A stretch of DNA of 64,000 nt from Salidesulfovibrio onnuriiensis (lineage in GTDB: Bacteria > Desulfobacterota > Desulfovibrionia > Desulfovibrionales > Desulfovibrionaceae). Each line of letters starts with the position of its first letter. Within the stretch, counting starts at the first letter, position 1. Under the pieces are notes generated by a model that was given only the letters and a program-made list of their open reading frames with translations, did no database searches and had not been told where the DNA came from. This document shows, in pieces, positions 26,959 to 36,546 of this stretch. A program made the position numbers and the translations under genes. The DNA lies in the NCBI RefSeq assembly GCF_008001235.1, contig NZ_CP040751.1, positions 124,001 through 188,000 on the forward strand, read 5' to 3'.

Positions 26959-27846
26959 TCAATATTTCCCGGTTATGCCGATGAAGGCGTCCTCGAAATC
27001 CATAGGCATCTCAACCATGCCCTCCACGGGAATACCCTGGCCGGAAAGATGCGTAGCCATTTCTTCCAGGCCGCAATGGCCAAACACATTGGAGAAGGAA
27101 CGCTCATGTTCCAGGGCAACCACAGGGCCGTCGATCCGCAACTGTTCCAAGGCGTCACAGGACGGCAACCGGTAGCGCTTGAAAGAGGTCATAAATTCGT
27201 CCTTACGCCCCGTCACCAAAACCTTGCCGTGCTGGATTATGATCATGCGATCAATGAGCCTATCCAAATCCTGAACCACGTGAGAGGTAAGCAGCACCGA
27301 GGTCCCGCGCTCCCGGACGTATTCCTGCAAGAAATCCAAAAACAGGCGGCGATAGCCCACGTCGAGTCCCATGGAATAGTCGTCCAGGATCATCAGCTTG
27401 GGGTTTTGGGCCATGATCAGGCCAAGCACAACCTGGGAACGCTGACCGCAGGACATGCGAGAAATCCTGCGGTCATGCGAAGCGTCCAACCGACTTACCA
27501 GATCGTAGAAAACGTCTCTTTCCCACCTTGGATAGAATTGAGAATGAAAACGCTCTATCTCCTTAATGCTCATGAAGTCGTACTGGATGAACTTCTCATG
27601 CAGCAGCCCGATATCGCGGCGCACTTCCGGGCTGATGCCATGGCTCGGCTGCCCCAGAACATGGCATTCTCCGGACAAGGGACGCAGGAAGCCCATGAGG
27701 ATGTTGATCGTCGTGGTTTTCCCAGCCCCATTCTTGCCCAGCAACCCGAATATGCCGCCCGGCTCCACGTCGAAGTCAAGCCCGTCAAGCACGACCTTAT
27801 CGCCGTATCCATGCCGCAGGTCGCGGCACGAGATAATCGGTTTCAT
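26959..27846 (-). CDS. ABC transporter ATP-binding protein
   Basis: The 295-residue protein is an ABC-2 type nucleotide-binding subunit. Walker A is GKNGAGKTT near residue 38, the signature is MSCGQ in place of LSGGQ, and Walker B reads LMILDDYSMGLD. The residue after the Walker B Asp is normally the catalytic Glu; here it is Asp, which in other ABC proteins lowers hydrolysis. The switch His is in LLTSHVVQDLD. It lies 9 nt after the receptor gene stop and 15 nt before the permease, in one minus-strand operon. Confidence 0.92.
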   Translation of the reverse strand: MKPIISCRDLRHGYGDKVVLDGLDFDVEPGGIFGLLGKNGAGKTTTINILMGFLRPLSGECHVLGQPSHGISPEVRRDIGLLHEKFIQYDFMSIKEIERFHSQFYPRWERDVFYDLVSRLDASHDRRISRMSCGQRSQVVLGLIMAQNPKLMILDDYSMGLDVGYRRLFLDFLQEYVRERGTSVLLTSHVVQDLDRLIDRMIIIQHGKVLVTGRKDEFMTSFKRYRLPSCDALEQLRIDGPVVALEHERSFSNVFGHCGLEEMATHLSGQGIPVEGMVEMPMDFEDAFIGITGKY

Positions 27847-27855
27847 GTTCGTCTC

Positions 27856-30321
27856 CTAGAAGGTGTAGGAAGCGCCGGCCCAAAATTGGCGACCTGCAGC
27901 CCTGTTGCTTTCCTTGTCGATAATGGCCGTATCGTCAAAAACGTTGTCAATGGTCAGATCAAGCTGAAGCGCTTGGCTGGCGTTACTCCACAGCTCATAA
28001 CCAAACTTCCAGTCCCATATGACGGAAGGGGAGAGCGTGGCGTCCTCGTACTTGAGATATTTCTCGCCGCCGACAACCTGGGTTCCTTTGGCAAAGATGG
28101 TCTCCACCTCCCCCAGATAACGGGTTACATTGGTGAACTTCAGTTTGTCGAAGAACGTGCCTTCGTAAGTGAATGTTCCCACCCAGGGACGGTTGAAATT
28201 GCTGGCCGGCATCTGGCTTCTATCGATGAGCGAGCCGTTGTAATACACCTTGTCGTAGTTGATGGACGAGGAAGATCCGTCGTTGTTGGAGTCGGAGAAA
28301 TCGTTGAAGTTGGTCTCCTGATCCGAATGAGTGATCCCCAGAGAGAAGCGATGATCGTCGATGGTCTTTGCCAGCTTGAGCGTATACCCCCAGTATTCCG
28401 TCTCGCCGTCGTTGGTCAGTTTGTACTTCCAAATGCCGGATATGTTCTTCATGCTTGTCGCAAATTGTTCATGTCCCTTGCGTTTCACCCACTCCAAGGA
28501 CGCATCCAACCCAAAGAGGTCGCCTCGGACTCCGAACATCAATTCGTCAGAATACGGAGTGTTCAGTCCGTCGAGGGAATAGTCGTATTGGCTGGATGTC
28601 GTTGCCGTCCAGCTGGACAAGTTGCCCGCCCCGTCAATGGTGCGGGAATAACGCTGCAACGGATTACGCACCCGAAGGGCATAGGAAAGAAGGTTTGCGC
28701 CATAATATCGGTTCGCGCCCGCGGTGAACACGAGATCCTGATCCCCCAACACGTCCAGTTCCGCAGTGAATCGAGGAGCCAAGTTGATGTTTTCCAACAA
28801 ATCATCGTATTCCAAACGCGCCCCTGGACGAACCCTGAGCCGCTTCCAGGACAACTCGTCCTGCATGTAGTAGGCAAAGGAGTTGTACCCAGTGCTGCGT
28901 TTGCCCTTTGCCTGCATACTTTTCAAGCGGGTGTACTGCTCGCCGGCAATGACGCCTCCTTCACCGTTGTCGATCACATTGCCCGACGTTGTGGGGCTGT
29001 AGTAGGTGACGAAATCGTTTTCCTGATCGTAGACCCCGCTTACGTTTTCATAGACAAATCCCGAATTGAGCACATTGCTGGAGGACCACATTGCGACGGG
29101 CACGGAAACGTAATCCATCGCCATGGTCAGATCGCGCTGGCGGGTATAGGTGGATCCGTAACCGCCTTCATTGGCATTTGTGGAATGACTGCCCCACTGG
29201 GTGGAGGTGGTGCCGCCGCCCTTGGTCCAGGTAATATGTTCCGTGGCCTCGGAATCGCGTCGCGTTTCAGTCTCGGAAAAGGCGGTGGTCAAAGTGAAAG
29301 TGCCTGGTTCCAGTTCATTTTCGTATTTCAACGTCACTTTCCGCGTGGGTTTCTCCAGCTCATAATCCGAGTCCTTGGTATCCGCTACGAACTTGGTGGA
29401 TGAATAGGTGTCGAAAAGCACCGAGATATCGAGAGAACTCTTGTCGGTAACATCCAGGGAAAGCTTACCGAACACATCATTTTTCGTGCTGTACTGGTTC
29501 CGCCGGTCTTCCATATAGAACAGGGGCACCGTGGAGTGCTTCAAACTGTAGGACAGAATGGCCCCCGCGGTATCCGACATGGGGAGATCCATATAGGCCG
29601 AAACGTTGTGTTTGCTAAATTTCGGATTGCCCTGGCTATTCGTTGTGGATCCTTCAAATTCCTCCCGATCCGCCGGCCGCTGATTGGCCCACGTGTCCCG
29701 GGTGTGCTGATAAGATATCTTACCGCCGAACTCGCTCGCAGGTTTTCGGGTCTCGGCATCCACCATACCGCCCACGAACTGACCGTATTGGGCCGGAACG
29801 TTACTGCTGTAAACCGTAATGGACTCCAGCAATTCAGTATCGATATAAGCGTTTTCCGCCTCACCGTAGACAAGACCGTTGGCCGGGGTCTCATCAATAC
29901 CATAAGGATCAATGCGGTTGTTGTTTGAGACCCCGTCAATTGAGAAATTGTTCTCGTAGTATTTACCGCCGGAAATGGAGATCTTCGGTGCAAGGATGCT
30001 GCCGCCGTTCAACGAGGATCGAGAACTGTCATCGAACTGGACGTTGGGCATAACCTTGAGGGCCTCGGTCACGCTGCCCGTTGAGTTGGGCATGCGTTCC
30101 AAGCTCTGTCGATCCAGGGCGGCCTTACCGCTTTCATCCCTTTCCTCATCCACGTCCACCGCTTCGAGACGAACCACATTTTCCGTTGCGTTATCATTCC
30201 TGCCCACCTCGTTGACGGCTTCTTCCGAAGCATATGCCGGAGAAAAGGCAAGCCCTCCCAAAAGGCACAGTATCAGCCATGATGTTTTGTTTTTCCTGTT
30301 GAAAAAACCAAATAAACTCAT
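27856..30321 (-). CDS. TonB-dependent outer membrane receptor
   Basis: The 821-residue receptor starts with a signal peptide (hydrophobic residues about 14-30, cut near SPAYASEE). A plug domain follows to about residue 190, with LERMPNSTGSVTEALKVMPNV and the SIDGVSNNNRIDPYG region, then a beta-barrel that ends in a terminal Phe (GASYTF), the usual outer membrane protein signature. A GGGGGGA ribosome site precedes the ATG, and a Fur-box-like sequence lies 22 nt upstream of the start. The ligand is unknown. The adjacent M16 protease and peptide importer argue for a protein or peptide ligand carrying iron rather than a small siderophore. Confidence 0.93.
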   Translation of the reverse strand: MSLFGFFNRKNKTSWLILCLLGGLAFSPAYASEEAVNEVGRNDNATENVVRLEAVDVDEERDESGKAALDRQSLERMPNSTGSVTEALKVMPNVQFDDSSRSSLNGGSILAPKISISGGKYYENNFSIDGVSNNNRIDPYGIDETPANGLVYGEAENAYIDTELLESITVYSSNVPAQYGQFVGGMVDAETRKPASEFGGKISYQHTRDTWANQRPADREEFEGSTTNSQGNPKFSKHNVSAYMDLPMSDTAGAILSYSLKHSTVPLFYMEDRRNQYSTKNDVFGKLSLDVTDKSSLDISVLFDTYSSTKFVADTKDSDYELEKPTRKVTLKYENELEPGTFTLTTAFSETETRRDSEATEHITWTKGGGTTSTQWGSHSTNANEGGYGSTYTRQRDLTMAMDYVSVPVAMWSSSNVLNSGFVYENVSGVYDQENDFVTYYSPTTSGNVIDNGEGGVIAGEQYTRLKSMQAKGKRSTGYNSFAYYMQDELSWKRLRVRPGARLEYDDLLENINLAPRFTAELDVLGDQDLVFTAGANRYYGANLLSYALRVRNPLQRYSRTIDGAGNLSSWTATTSSQYDYSLDGLNTPYSDELMFGVRGDLFGLDASLEWVKRKGHEQFATSMKNISGIWKYKLTNDGETEYWGYTLKLAKTIDDHRFSLGITHSDQETNFNDFSDSNNDGSSSSINYDKVYYNGSLIDRSQMPASNFNRPWVGTFTYEGTFFDKLKFTNVTRYLGEVETIFAKGTQVVGGEKYLKYEDATLSPSVIWDWKFGYELWSNASQALQLDLTIDNVFDDTAIIDKESNRAAGRQFWAGASYTF

Positions 30322-30342
30322 CCCATCCCCCCTTCATTAGAT

Positions 30343-30361
30343 GAAGATGATAATCATCCTC
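30343..30361. promoter_or_regulatory. Fur-box-like operator upstream of the TonB receptor
   Basis: By eye this 19-mer matches the Fur consensus GATAATGATAATCATTATC at 15 of 19 positions, including the whole central TGATAATCA. It lies between the protease stop and the receptor start. Confidence 0.6.
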
Positions 30362-30429
30362 ATCATAAACAGACAACAAATCAAAAGGATGAAAACATCC
30401 CTCCATTGGGCACCAATAACATGTATAAA

Positions 30430-31491
30430 TTATTGCAAATCCGGCGGAAGAACCGTGAATACCGCAGCCTTTTCAGGTACAAAATACCTTTCGGCCAAAT
30501 CACTCAGCTGTGCAGCCTCGGCTTCACTGATAATCTGTGAAGCCTTTGCCGCCCGCATGAACGCATCCCTATGGCCACTTGCGACCTGAAGGAGTTGATA
30601 TCGCCAGAACCCGAGACGGCTGGCCAGCTTCACACGCAGACCCAAGGCCTGCTTTCTGGCGCGGTCAAGCTCTTCGTCGATGACACCATTGCTGGCCAAA
30701 TCGACTAAAATGGCGCGTACGGCCTGCTCCACCAGTTCATGCTTTCCGGCCTCGGTTTCCACCTGTACGGCCATGTAACCATAGCCTGGAAACTCTTTTG
30801 GTTGCATAAGATATGCTACTGGCGAGTAGGCAGCCCCAAGCGTTTCACGCAAAGTTAGGCGCAAGCGATCGGCCACGATACGCCGCAGCAGGCCCAGGAG
30901 GATTTCATTCTCCTGGGCTTCGTCCCCTGCAACAGACACGGGCAGCGCCATAATCACACCGGCTTGGGGAAGCGCCCTATTAATACGCGCCATGGAGCGC
31001 TCTCCGGCCGGAAAAGCCAGATGCATCGATTCCCGCGAAGTTCTGGTCCGTTGCTGCATTGTTCCGAAGAAACGACCCACCGCCTTTTCCACGATTCCCG
31101 GAACAAAATCCCCAGCCACGCACAAGGTCACCGGCCCCTGTTTGAACGCTGTGGCCACAAACCCCCGAACTTCCTCCAGGCTGAATCCTTTTACCAGCGA
31201 ATAGTCCAAGTCTGCCAAATACCCGGTTCCGCCAGCAAGAAACCGCCGTCCTTCAGAGGCAAACATCCCCGCGCATGTACCCGCCTGGCGCACACCCTCG
31301 TTTTTGAGCATTGCCAAAGCGGAGCTATATTCATTTTCACGCACCACAGGATCCAACAACGCCGTACGCAGCAGGTGCATGGCCAGGTCCAGGTCGCTGT
31401 GCAGGCAGGTAACGGTAAGGACCATCCCTGAGGGTCTCATCTGCCAAGAAATATCCACCTTGCGGCCCGCCAGCACCTGCGACTGTTGCAA
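30430..31491 (-). CDS. C-terminal half of an M16 metalloprotease (continues the 31497 frame after a -1 shift)
   Basis: This 353-residue frame has no credible start: its first possible codon is TTG, inside a continuous M16 sequence. It carries the second and inactive halves of an M16 protease, including the RxxL-type region LRLTLRETLGAAYSPVAYL and the C-terminal ELDRARKQ segment. Read upstream, the frame continues as GIGRLTRLQQSQVLAGRK, which joins smoothly to the 31497 product after a one-base step back at the G6 run. The whole protein would be 966 residues, close to PqqL-type proteases of about 930. Either a programmed frameshift, a real disruption or a homopolymer sequencing error separates the two frames. 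Confidence 0.85.
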   Translation of the reverse strand: MQQSQVLAGRKVDISWQMRPSGMVLTVTCLHSDLDLAMHLLRTALLDPVVRENEYSSALAMLKNEGVRQAGTCAGMFASEGRRFLAGGTGYLADLDYSLVKGFSLEEVRGFVATAFKQGPVTLCVAGDFVPGIVEKAVGRFFGTMQQRTRTSRESMHLAFPAGERSMARINRALPQAGVIMALPVSVAGDEAQENEILLGLLRRIVADRLRLTLRETLGAAYSPVAYLMQPKEFPGYGYMAVQVETEAGKHELVEQAVRAILVDLASNGVIDEELDRARKQALGLRVKLASRLGFWRYQLLQVASGHRDAFMRAAKASQIISEAEAAQLSDLAERYFVPEKAAVFTVLPPDLQ

Positions 31492-31496
31492 ACGAG

Positions 31497-33329
31497 TCAG
31501 CCTGCCAATCCCCCCTGATTCAATACGTCCAGGGAGAACCTCGCCAAGGCCTGCCCGCGGTCATCCATGGAAACGGTACCAGGCCCGAATTCGAGACTTA
31601 TTTGCACACGGTTTTTCTCCACGTCCGTAGGTTTCATGAGCAGGGACACTCCGTTGGCGAAATCAATGCGCTGGTAGGTGTATGGCGCTGCCTGAGACGT
31701 CTCGTGCAAACGTTCCAGCACATTGCCCGGCTTTCCAGGAACAGTCAGATACGGGAACTTCACTTCGGCCTCGCCCTTCCAGGGTTTCACCTCCGCCCTT
31801 GCCGCCTTGTTCCAGGCGGTCAAAATGGCCATCTCGGGTGACACATCAGCCTTCAAATCCACGCCGGAGAGGCTGACTATGCGATTGCCGGCCCCCCAGG
31901 CCGATCGGAAAGACTTGTTCACATCATCGAGAACAACCGTGGCCAGCATTGGAGTGAACACGTCCAAGGTTTGCTGCGGGGACTGGTAAACCCGATCCTG
32001 GTTCATGCAGAGCACGATTTCATTGGCAATATCAGAATTATCGCGAGACAACTCGCGCTTAACTCCCTGTTTGAAATAATTGGCAAAAAACTTCTTGGCC
32101 CGCATCAGTTCTGGCTTGGTGAATCCAAACTCAAGAGCACGACGAAGCTCGTTCTCCAGAAGGGACAAGGACTCCTCCCAGCGCCCCTTGCGGGGCATGG
32201 CCATCATCCGGGCGTCGGGCATCTGGCCAAAGGCTTCGGTAAAATATGTAAAGCTCTTAAGCATGGGGGAATCTTCCCGGTTGGCCAAGGTCATCAGCCG
32301 AGCCTGCATCATGTGCGCGGCCAGCTGCTCATCAAGCATGGCGCGCTGCACGGCCAAGGAATCCCGCTCGTGCCTGCGCGGGTGGATGGCTTCAACCACG
32401 AGCATGCCCGTGGTACCAGAACGACGGTCGTAGTAGGCGTTCACGCCTTTGAGGCGCATATCGCCCCATGCAGGGATAGCGGGGCGTTCGGCCCGAGGGC
32501 CCGCTTTTGCGAAAACCTTTTTGACCAAGCCTTCCACGGTGCGCACGTCAAAGTCTCCCACGGCAATCAACACGGCCAGTTCCGGCCGGTACCAAGCGTC
32601 ATAGAAACCGCGCAGGATGTTTGCGTCCGCACCTTTAATAACTTCTTCCGTTCCAATGGTTGGGTACACAAACCGGGAACCAGAGAGGAGGAAGCGCACC
32701 CGGCGTTGCGACGCCCGAAAGCTTTCCGAATCCCGTGCGGTTTTTTCCTTGAGTATAACGCCGCGCTCGCCGTCCACCTCTTCCTCAAGGAGGAGCGCAC
32801 CATCAAGAAAATCCTCAAGTACAACAAAACCGCGTTCAACAACCTTCATGTCTGTGGTGGGCACTTGAAGCTTGTATACGGTCTCCTGCATGGCGGTATG
32901 GGCATTGGCGTCCGCGCCGAAACTCATGCCGATGGACTGGAAATATTTAATGAGTTCGCCAGGCGGGAAATTGCGGGAGCCGTTGAAAACCATGTGTTCC
33001 ATGAAATGGGCGATCCCAGCTTGGGAATCAGTTTCCATGAGGGATCCAACCTGCATGTTCAAGTAAAGTGAGGCCCTTTCCTTGGGGGACCCATGATGCA
33101 GCAAAACATAGCGAAGCCCGTTTTCCAGCCGCCCGAAGACGGCATCCTGATGCGGCTCAAGAGTGGAGTGCTCATGGGGCCAGGAACCATCCAGCCACCA
33201 CCCTTCGGACTTCGACCCCGCCTGAGCGCAGTTCGTTCCCGGAAACAAGAAAGCCCCTGTAAAAAACAGAAGCAATGCGTACAAAAATGCAATGGACGAC
33301 ACCGAGAACCGATGTGATGCAGTAGGCAT
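31497..33329 (-). CDS. periplasmic M16 metalloprotease, PqqL/FusC-like, N-terminal frame
   Basis: The 610-residue frame begins with a signal peptide (hydrophobic residues about 11-30). The zinc-binding HxxEH motif is HFMEH at residues 108-112, and the third ligand Glu188 lies in VDGERGVI at the usual spacing, so the active half is intact. It ends in DVLNQGGLAG and a TGA only three codons past a G6 run. The rest of the protease follows in the -1 frame (see 30430). M16 proteases of the PqqL/FusC type degrade imported iron proteins or peptides in the periplasm. It is divergent from the yejA-like gene and has a Fur-box-like site in the shared promoter region. Confidence 0.88.
   Translation of the reverse strand: MPTASHRFSVSSIAFLYALLLFFTGAFLFPGTNCAQAGSKSEGWWLDGSWPHEHSTLEPHQDAVFGRLENGLRYVLLHHGSPKERASLYLNMQVGSLMETDSQAGIAHFMEHMVFNGSRNFPPGELIKYFQSIGMSFGADANAHTAMQETVYKLQVPTTDMKVVERGFVVLEDFLDGALLLEEEVDGERGVILKEKTARDSESFRASQRRVRFLLSGSRFVYPTIGTEEVIKGADANILRGFYDAWYRPELAVLIAVGDFDVRTVEGLVKKVFAKAGPRAERPAIPAWGDMRLKGVNAYYDRRSGTTGMLVVEAIHPRRHERDSLAVQRAMLDEQLAAHMMQARLMTLANREDSPMLKSFTYFTEAFGQMPDARMMAMPRKGRWEESLSLLENELRRALEFGFTKPELMRAKKFFANYFKQGVKRELSRDNSDIANEIVLCMNQDRVYQSPQQTLDVFTPMLATVVLDDVNKSFRSAWGAGNRIVSLSGVDLKADVSPEMAILTAWNKAARAEVKPWKGEAEVKFPYLTVPGKPGNVLERLHETSQAAPYTYQRIDFANGVSLLMKPTDVEKNRVQISLEFGPGTVSMDDRGQALARFSLDVLNQGGLAG
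31509..31515 (-). other. candidate -1 ribosomal frameshift site (G GGG GGA)
   Basis: On the minus strand the zero-frame codons read CAG GGG GGA TTG GCA GGC TGA. The heptamer fits X XXY YYZ exactly, and slipping back one base gives the reading frame of the C-terminal M16 half with no residue lost. No clear downstream pseudoknot was worked out. Confidence 0.5.
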
Positions 33330-33619
33330 GAGCGAGCCCTATCCCCTTCGAAAATTGAAATTGCAGCCAGACCTAACTCGAATAAAAACAAACGGAATTC
33401 GAGAGTGGGCACGAACCGTTCGCAGGAAGGGGGGTTACAATCATACACTCATCCTGTCAATAACGATTTTCATTTTCATAATCATTATAGTATGGGAAGG
33501 CCCGCAAACTGGAGATTTTATATCCAGATCAGCACTTGACGGTGATTCTCAATATCGACTATGACCTCCCCTTATTGAGTTGCAACACTGAACGCACAAA
33601 ACATTTATTTGGACCGAAC
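33330..33619. promoter_or_regulatory. divergent promoter region between the M16 protease and the peptide importer
   Basis: This 290-bp stretch without genes holds the Fur-box-like site at 33471-33489. It has a plus-strand -10-like TATAGT at 33486-33491 overlapping that site, and a minus-strand TTGACA at 33455-33460 with a poor -10. Repressor binding would plausibly block both directions. Confidence 0.5.
33471..33489. promoter_or_regulatory. second Fur-box-like operator
   Basis: This 19-mer matches the Fur consensus at 14 of 19 positions, with an unbroken ATAATCATTAT core. It lies 142 nt before the protease start and 131 nt before the importer operon. Confidence 0.55.
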
Positions 33620-35452
33620 ATGCTTTTTCGTCGAACACTTTCCACTTTCCTCCTACTGCTCGCCTTGTGCTCTCAGGCGTCTGCACAACCAGTAACCGTC
33701 CTGTCTCTGGACAGCACCGAACAAAATGCCGCACTGACGGACCACCTGCCCTACGTTGAGCCCGACGCCCCCAAAGGGGGGGGCATACGCCTCTCGGCCA
33801 CAGGGAGCTTTGATTCCTTCAACGCGTACATCCCGAGAGGAATACCGGCAGCGGGGACCCCCTTGGTAACCGCAACCCTGACCGCCTCGTCACGCGACAA
33901 CCCGTACGTACAGCACCCATATGTGGCCCAGAGCTTCGAGGTGGGGCCGAATAACGAATGGATTGAATTTCACCTCAATGCCCGCGCGAAATTTCACGAC
34001 GGTATCCCGGTCACCGCCGACGATGTTGTTTTCACTTTCAATACGATCATGGCCGAGGGAAGTCCCCGCTATAAACAATACTACAAAAGCGTGAAACGGG
34101 CTGAAAAAACCGGTCCCCGTTCAGTAAAATTCGTATTCTCGGAAAAGAACAACCGTGAACTGCCGGTCATTATCAGCCAACTGCCGGTGCTGCCCGAACA
34201 CTGGTGGAAAAACCGCGACTTCTCGAAACCGGGTCTGGAGCCACCGCTGGGATGCGGGCCTTACAAAATCAAGGATTTCCATCCTGGATACAGCATTGAT
34301 TACGAACGGGTAAAAGGCTGGTGGGGAGAACACTTGGCCGTGAACAAGGGGCGGTACAATTTCGACGCCATCCGCTACGACTACTACCGCGACCGCACTG
34401 TGGCGGGCGAGGCGTTCCGGTCCGGCGAGTTTGATTATCTCATAGAGACAACAGCCAAAAACTGGATCAACGACTACAAGGGTCCCGCTTTCGACAAGGA
34501 TCTTATCCGGCGCCTGGAACTTCGCCACTCACGCAATGCCGGCATGTCCGGATTCTTTTTCAATACCCGCCGCTCCCTGTTCCAAGACCGACGGGTCCGT
34601 CAGGCTTTGGCGCTGGTTTTCGATTTCGAATGGACCAACGCGGCCCTGTTTCACAACCAGTACAAACGCTGCGACAGCTTTTTCTCCAACTCGGACCTGT
34701 CCGCCACAGGCCTGCCGGACGAGCGAGAACAAGCCATCTTGGAACCGTGGAAAAACGAACTCTCCACCGAAATTTTCACCATTGCATTCATCCCGCCCCA
34801 CGGAGACGGTTCCGGCCGCATACGCCAGCGCATAGGCACGGCCATGGAACTGCTCAATCAGGCCGGATGGACCCTCAGGGACGGAGTACTGCGCAACAAG
34901 GACGGGAAGCCCTTCGCCTTTGAACTGCTCTTGCGCTCCGGCAGCCTGGAGCGGGTGGCCCTGCCCTTCCGGCACAATCTTCAACGGATCGGCATCCACA
35001 TGGATATCGCCCTGGCCGACACCTCCCGCTACATCCGGCGCACGCGCGACCACGACTACGACATGATATACACCACGGTGCCCCAGTCGGACCATCCCGG
35101 CAACGAGCAGCGTAACTACTGGACTTCCAAAACAGTTCATACCCTGGGATCGAGCAACTGGGCAGGTGTCACCTCTCCCGTTGTGGATGCCCTGGTCGAC
35201 CGCATCATCGCGTCTGCGGACCGCGACGAGCTGATGGCCAACACACGCGCCCTGGACCGGGTTCTGCTCTGGGGCAACTACGTAATCCCGGGCTGGTACA
35301 CGCCCGTTGACAGGGTGGCTTACTGGGACAAATTCGGCATGCCCAAAGCCAAACCCAAACGGGGGGTGGACCTGTTCTCATGGTGGGTGGACAAAAAAAA
35401 GGAACAGCGCATCGCGGAAAGCGGATTCCGTAGCGAAGAGGCCAAACCATGA
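33620..35452 (+). CDS. periplasmic peptide-binding protein, YejA-like
   Basis: The 610-residue protein has a signal peptide ([22 protein letters not shown]) and belongs to the family 5 extracellular solute-binding proteins, in the large YejA branch: [25 protein letters not shown] and the later [25 protein letters not shown] segment are its hallmarks. YejA-type proteins bind peptides or peptide-like compounds such as microcin C. The ATG at 33620 was chosen because it gives the signal peptide; the open frame begins earlier at a TTG. The stop overlaps the permease ATG by 4 nt. It is the first gene of a long plus-strand operon running to 44297. Confidence 0.9.
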   Translation: MLFRRTLSTFLLLLALCSQASAQPVTVLSLDSTEQNAALTDHLPYVEPDAPKGGGIRLSATGSFDSFNAYIPRGIPAAGTPLVTATLTASSRDNPYVQHPYVAQSFEVGPNNEWIEFHLNARAKFHDGIPVTADDVVFTFNTIMAEGSPRYKQYYKSVKRAEKTGPRSVKFVFSEKNNRELPVIISQLPVLPEHWWKNRDFSKPGLEPPLGCGPYKIKDFHPGYSIDYERVKGWWGEHLAVNKGRYNFDAIRYDYYRDRTVAGEAFRSGEFDYLIETTAKNWINDYKGPAFDKDLIRRLELRHSRNAGMSGFFFNTRRSLFQDRRVRQALALVFDFEWTNAALFHNQYKRCDSFFSNSDLSATGLPDEREQAILEPWKNELSTEIFTIAFIPPHGDGSGRIRQRIGTAMELLNQAGWTLRDGVLRNKDGKPFAFELLLRSGSLERVALPFRHNLQRIGIHMDIALADTSRYIRRTRDHDYDMIYTTVPQSDHPGNEQRNYWTSKTVHTLGSSNWAGVTSPVVDALVDRIIASADRDELMANTRALDRVLLWGNYVIPGWYTPVDRVAYWDKFGMPKAKPKRGVDLFSWWVDKKKEQRIAESGFRSEEAKP

Positions 35453-36546
35453 CCACCTATCTGCTGCGACGCCTGGCCCTTATGGTCCCCACCCTGCTGG
35501 GCATCATGGCCCTCAACTTCTTCATCATCCAGACCGCGCCCGGCGGCCCTGTGGACCAATTCATCGCCAAGCTTTCGGGCGAAGGTGACATGGTCATGGA
35601 ACGCATCACCGGTCAGGCGACCGAGGTAAGCGGAGGGCACGACAAGGGCGAAGGCGAGCCGTTCAACTCCCGTGATTTATCCCCGGAGTTGCTGCAGGAA
35701 ATACAGAAGCTCTACGGATTTGACAAACCACTCCTGGAACGTTTCGGCACCATGCTCAAGGACTACGCCACCTTCGACTTCGGGGACAGTTTTTTCAAGG
35801 GCCGTTCCGTGGTGGAACTCGTCAGGGAATCCCTGCCAGTCTCCATGTCCTTGGGAATCTGGAGCACGCTGATAATCTACCTTGTCTCCATCCCGCTAGG
35901 CATCCGCAAGGCAGTAAAACACGGCACGCGGTTCGACGCGGCCACAGGCATGGCCGTCATCGTAGCCAACGCCATCCCGGTCTTTTTGTTCGCCATCCTG
36001 CTCATTGTGCTCTTTGCCGGGGGCAGCTACTTCAAATGGTTCCCGCTTCGCGGCCTTGTCTCACCGGGCTTCGAGAGGCTCCCCCTAAGCGGCAAGATCG
36101 CCGACTACTTCATGCACCTGGCCCTGCCCATCGCGGCTATGGTCATCGGAGGGTTCGCCACCCTGACCATGCTGACCAAGAACTCCTTCCTGGACGAAAT
36201 CGGCAAACTCTACGTGGTGGCGGCACAGGCTAAAGGCCTCTCTGAAAAAAAGGTCCTCTACGGCCACATTTTCCGCAACGCCATGCTCATCGTCATCTCC
36301 GGTTTCCCCGCCGCATTCGTCAGCATGTTCTTTACCGGCTCGCTGTTGGTGGAGGTCATTTTCTCGCTTAACGGCATGGGGCTGCTCGGGTTCGAGGCGG
36401 CCATGCAGCGGGACTACCCGGTCATGTTCGCCACCCTGTACATCTTCACAACCATCGGGTTGGCCACCAAAATCATCAGCGATCTTACATACATATTCAT
36501 TGACCCGCGCATCGATTTCGAAAGCAGGGGGCCCCGACATGGCTAG
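35449..36546 (+). CDS. peptide ABC transporter permease, YejB-like
   Basis: The 365-residue inner membrane protein is a DppB/YejB-type permease: the N-terminal [19 protein letters not shown] helix, the long periplasmic insert after residue 45 typical of YejB, and the EAA loop region [21 protein letters not shown] that docks onto the ATPase. It overlaps yejA-like by 4 nt and the second permease by 8 nt, so stoichiometric coupled translation is likely. It forms half of the membrane channel for peptide import. Confidence 0.92.
   Translation: MTTYLLRRLALMVPTLLGIMALNFFIIQTAPGGPVDQFIAKLSGEGDMVMERITGQATEVSGGHDKGEGEPFNSRDLSPELLQEIQKLYGFDKPLLERFGTMLKDYATFDFGDSFFKGRSVVELVRESLPVSMSLGIWSTLIIYLVSIPLGIRKAVKHGTRFDAATGMAVIVANAIPVFLFAILLIVLFAGGSYFKWFPLRGLVSPGFERLPLSGKIADYFMHLALPIAAMVIGGFATLTMLTKNSFLDEIGKLYVVAAQAKGLSEKKVLYGHIFRNAMLIVISGFPAAFVSMFFTGSLLVEVIFSLNGMGLLGFEAAMQRDYPVMFATLYIFTTIGLATKIISDLTYIFIDPRIDFESRGPRHG

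Noticed and set aside
26362-29403. A 1013-codon open frame on the plus strand
   Set aside because: It crosses three real minus-strand genes (permease, ATPase, receptor) and shows no domain. An antisense shadow.
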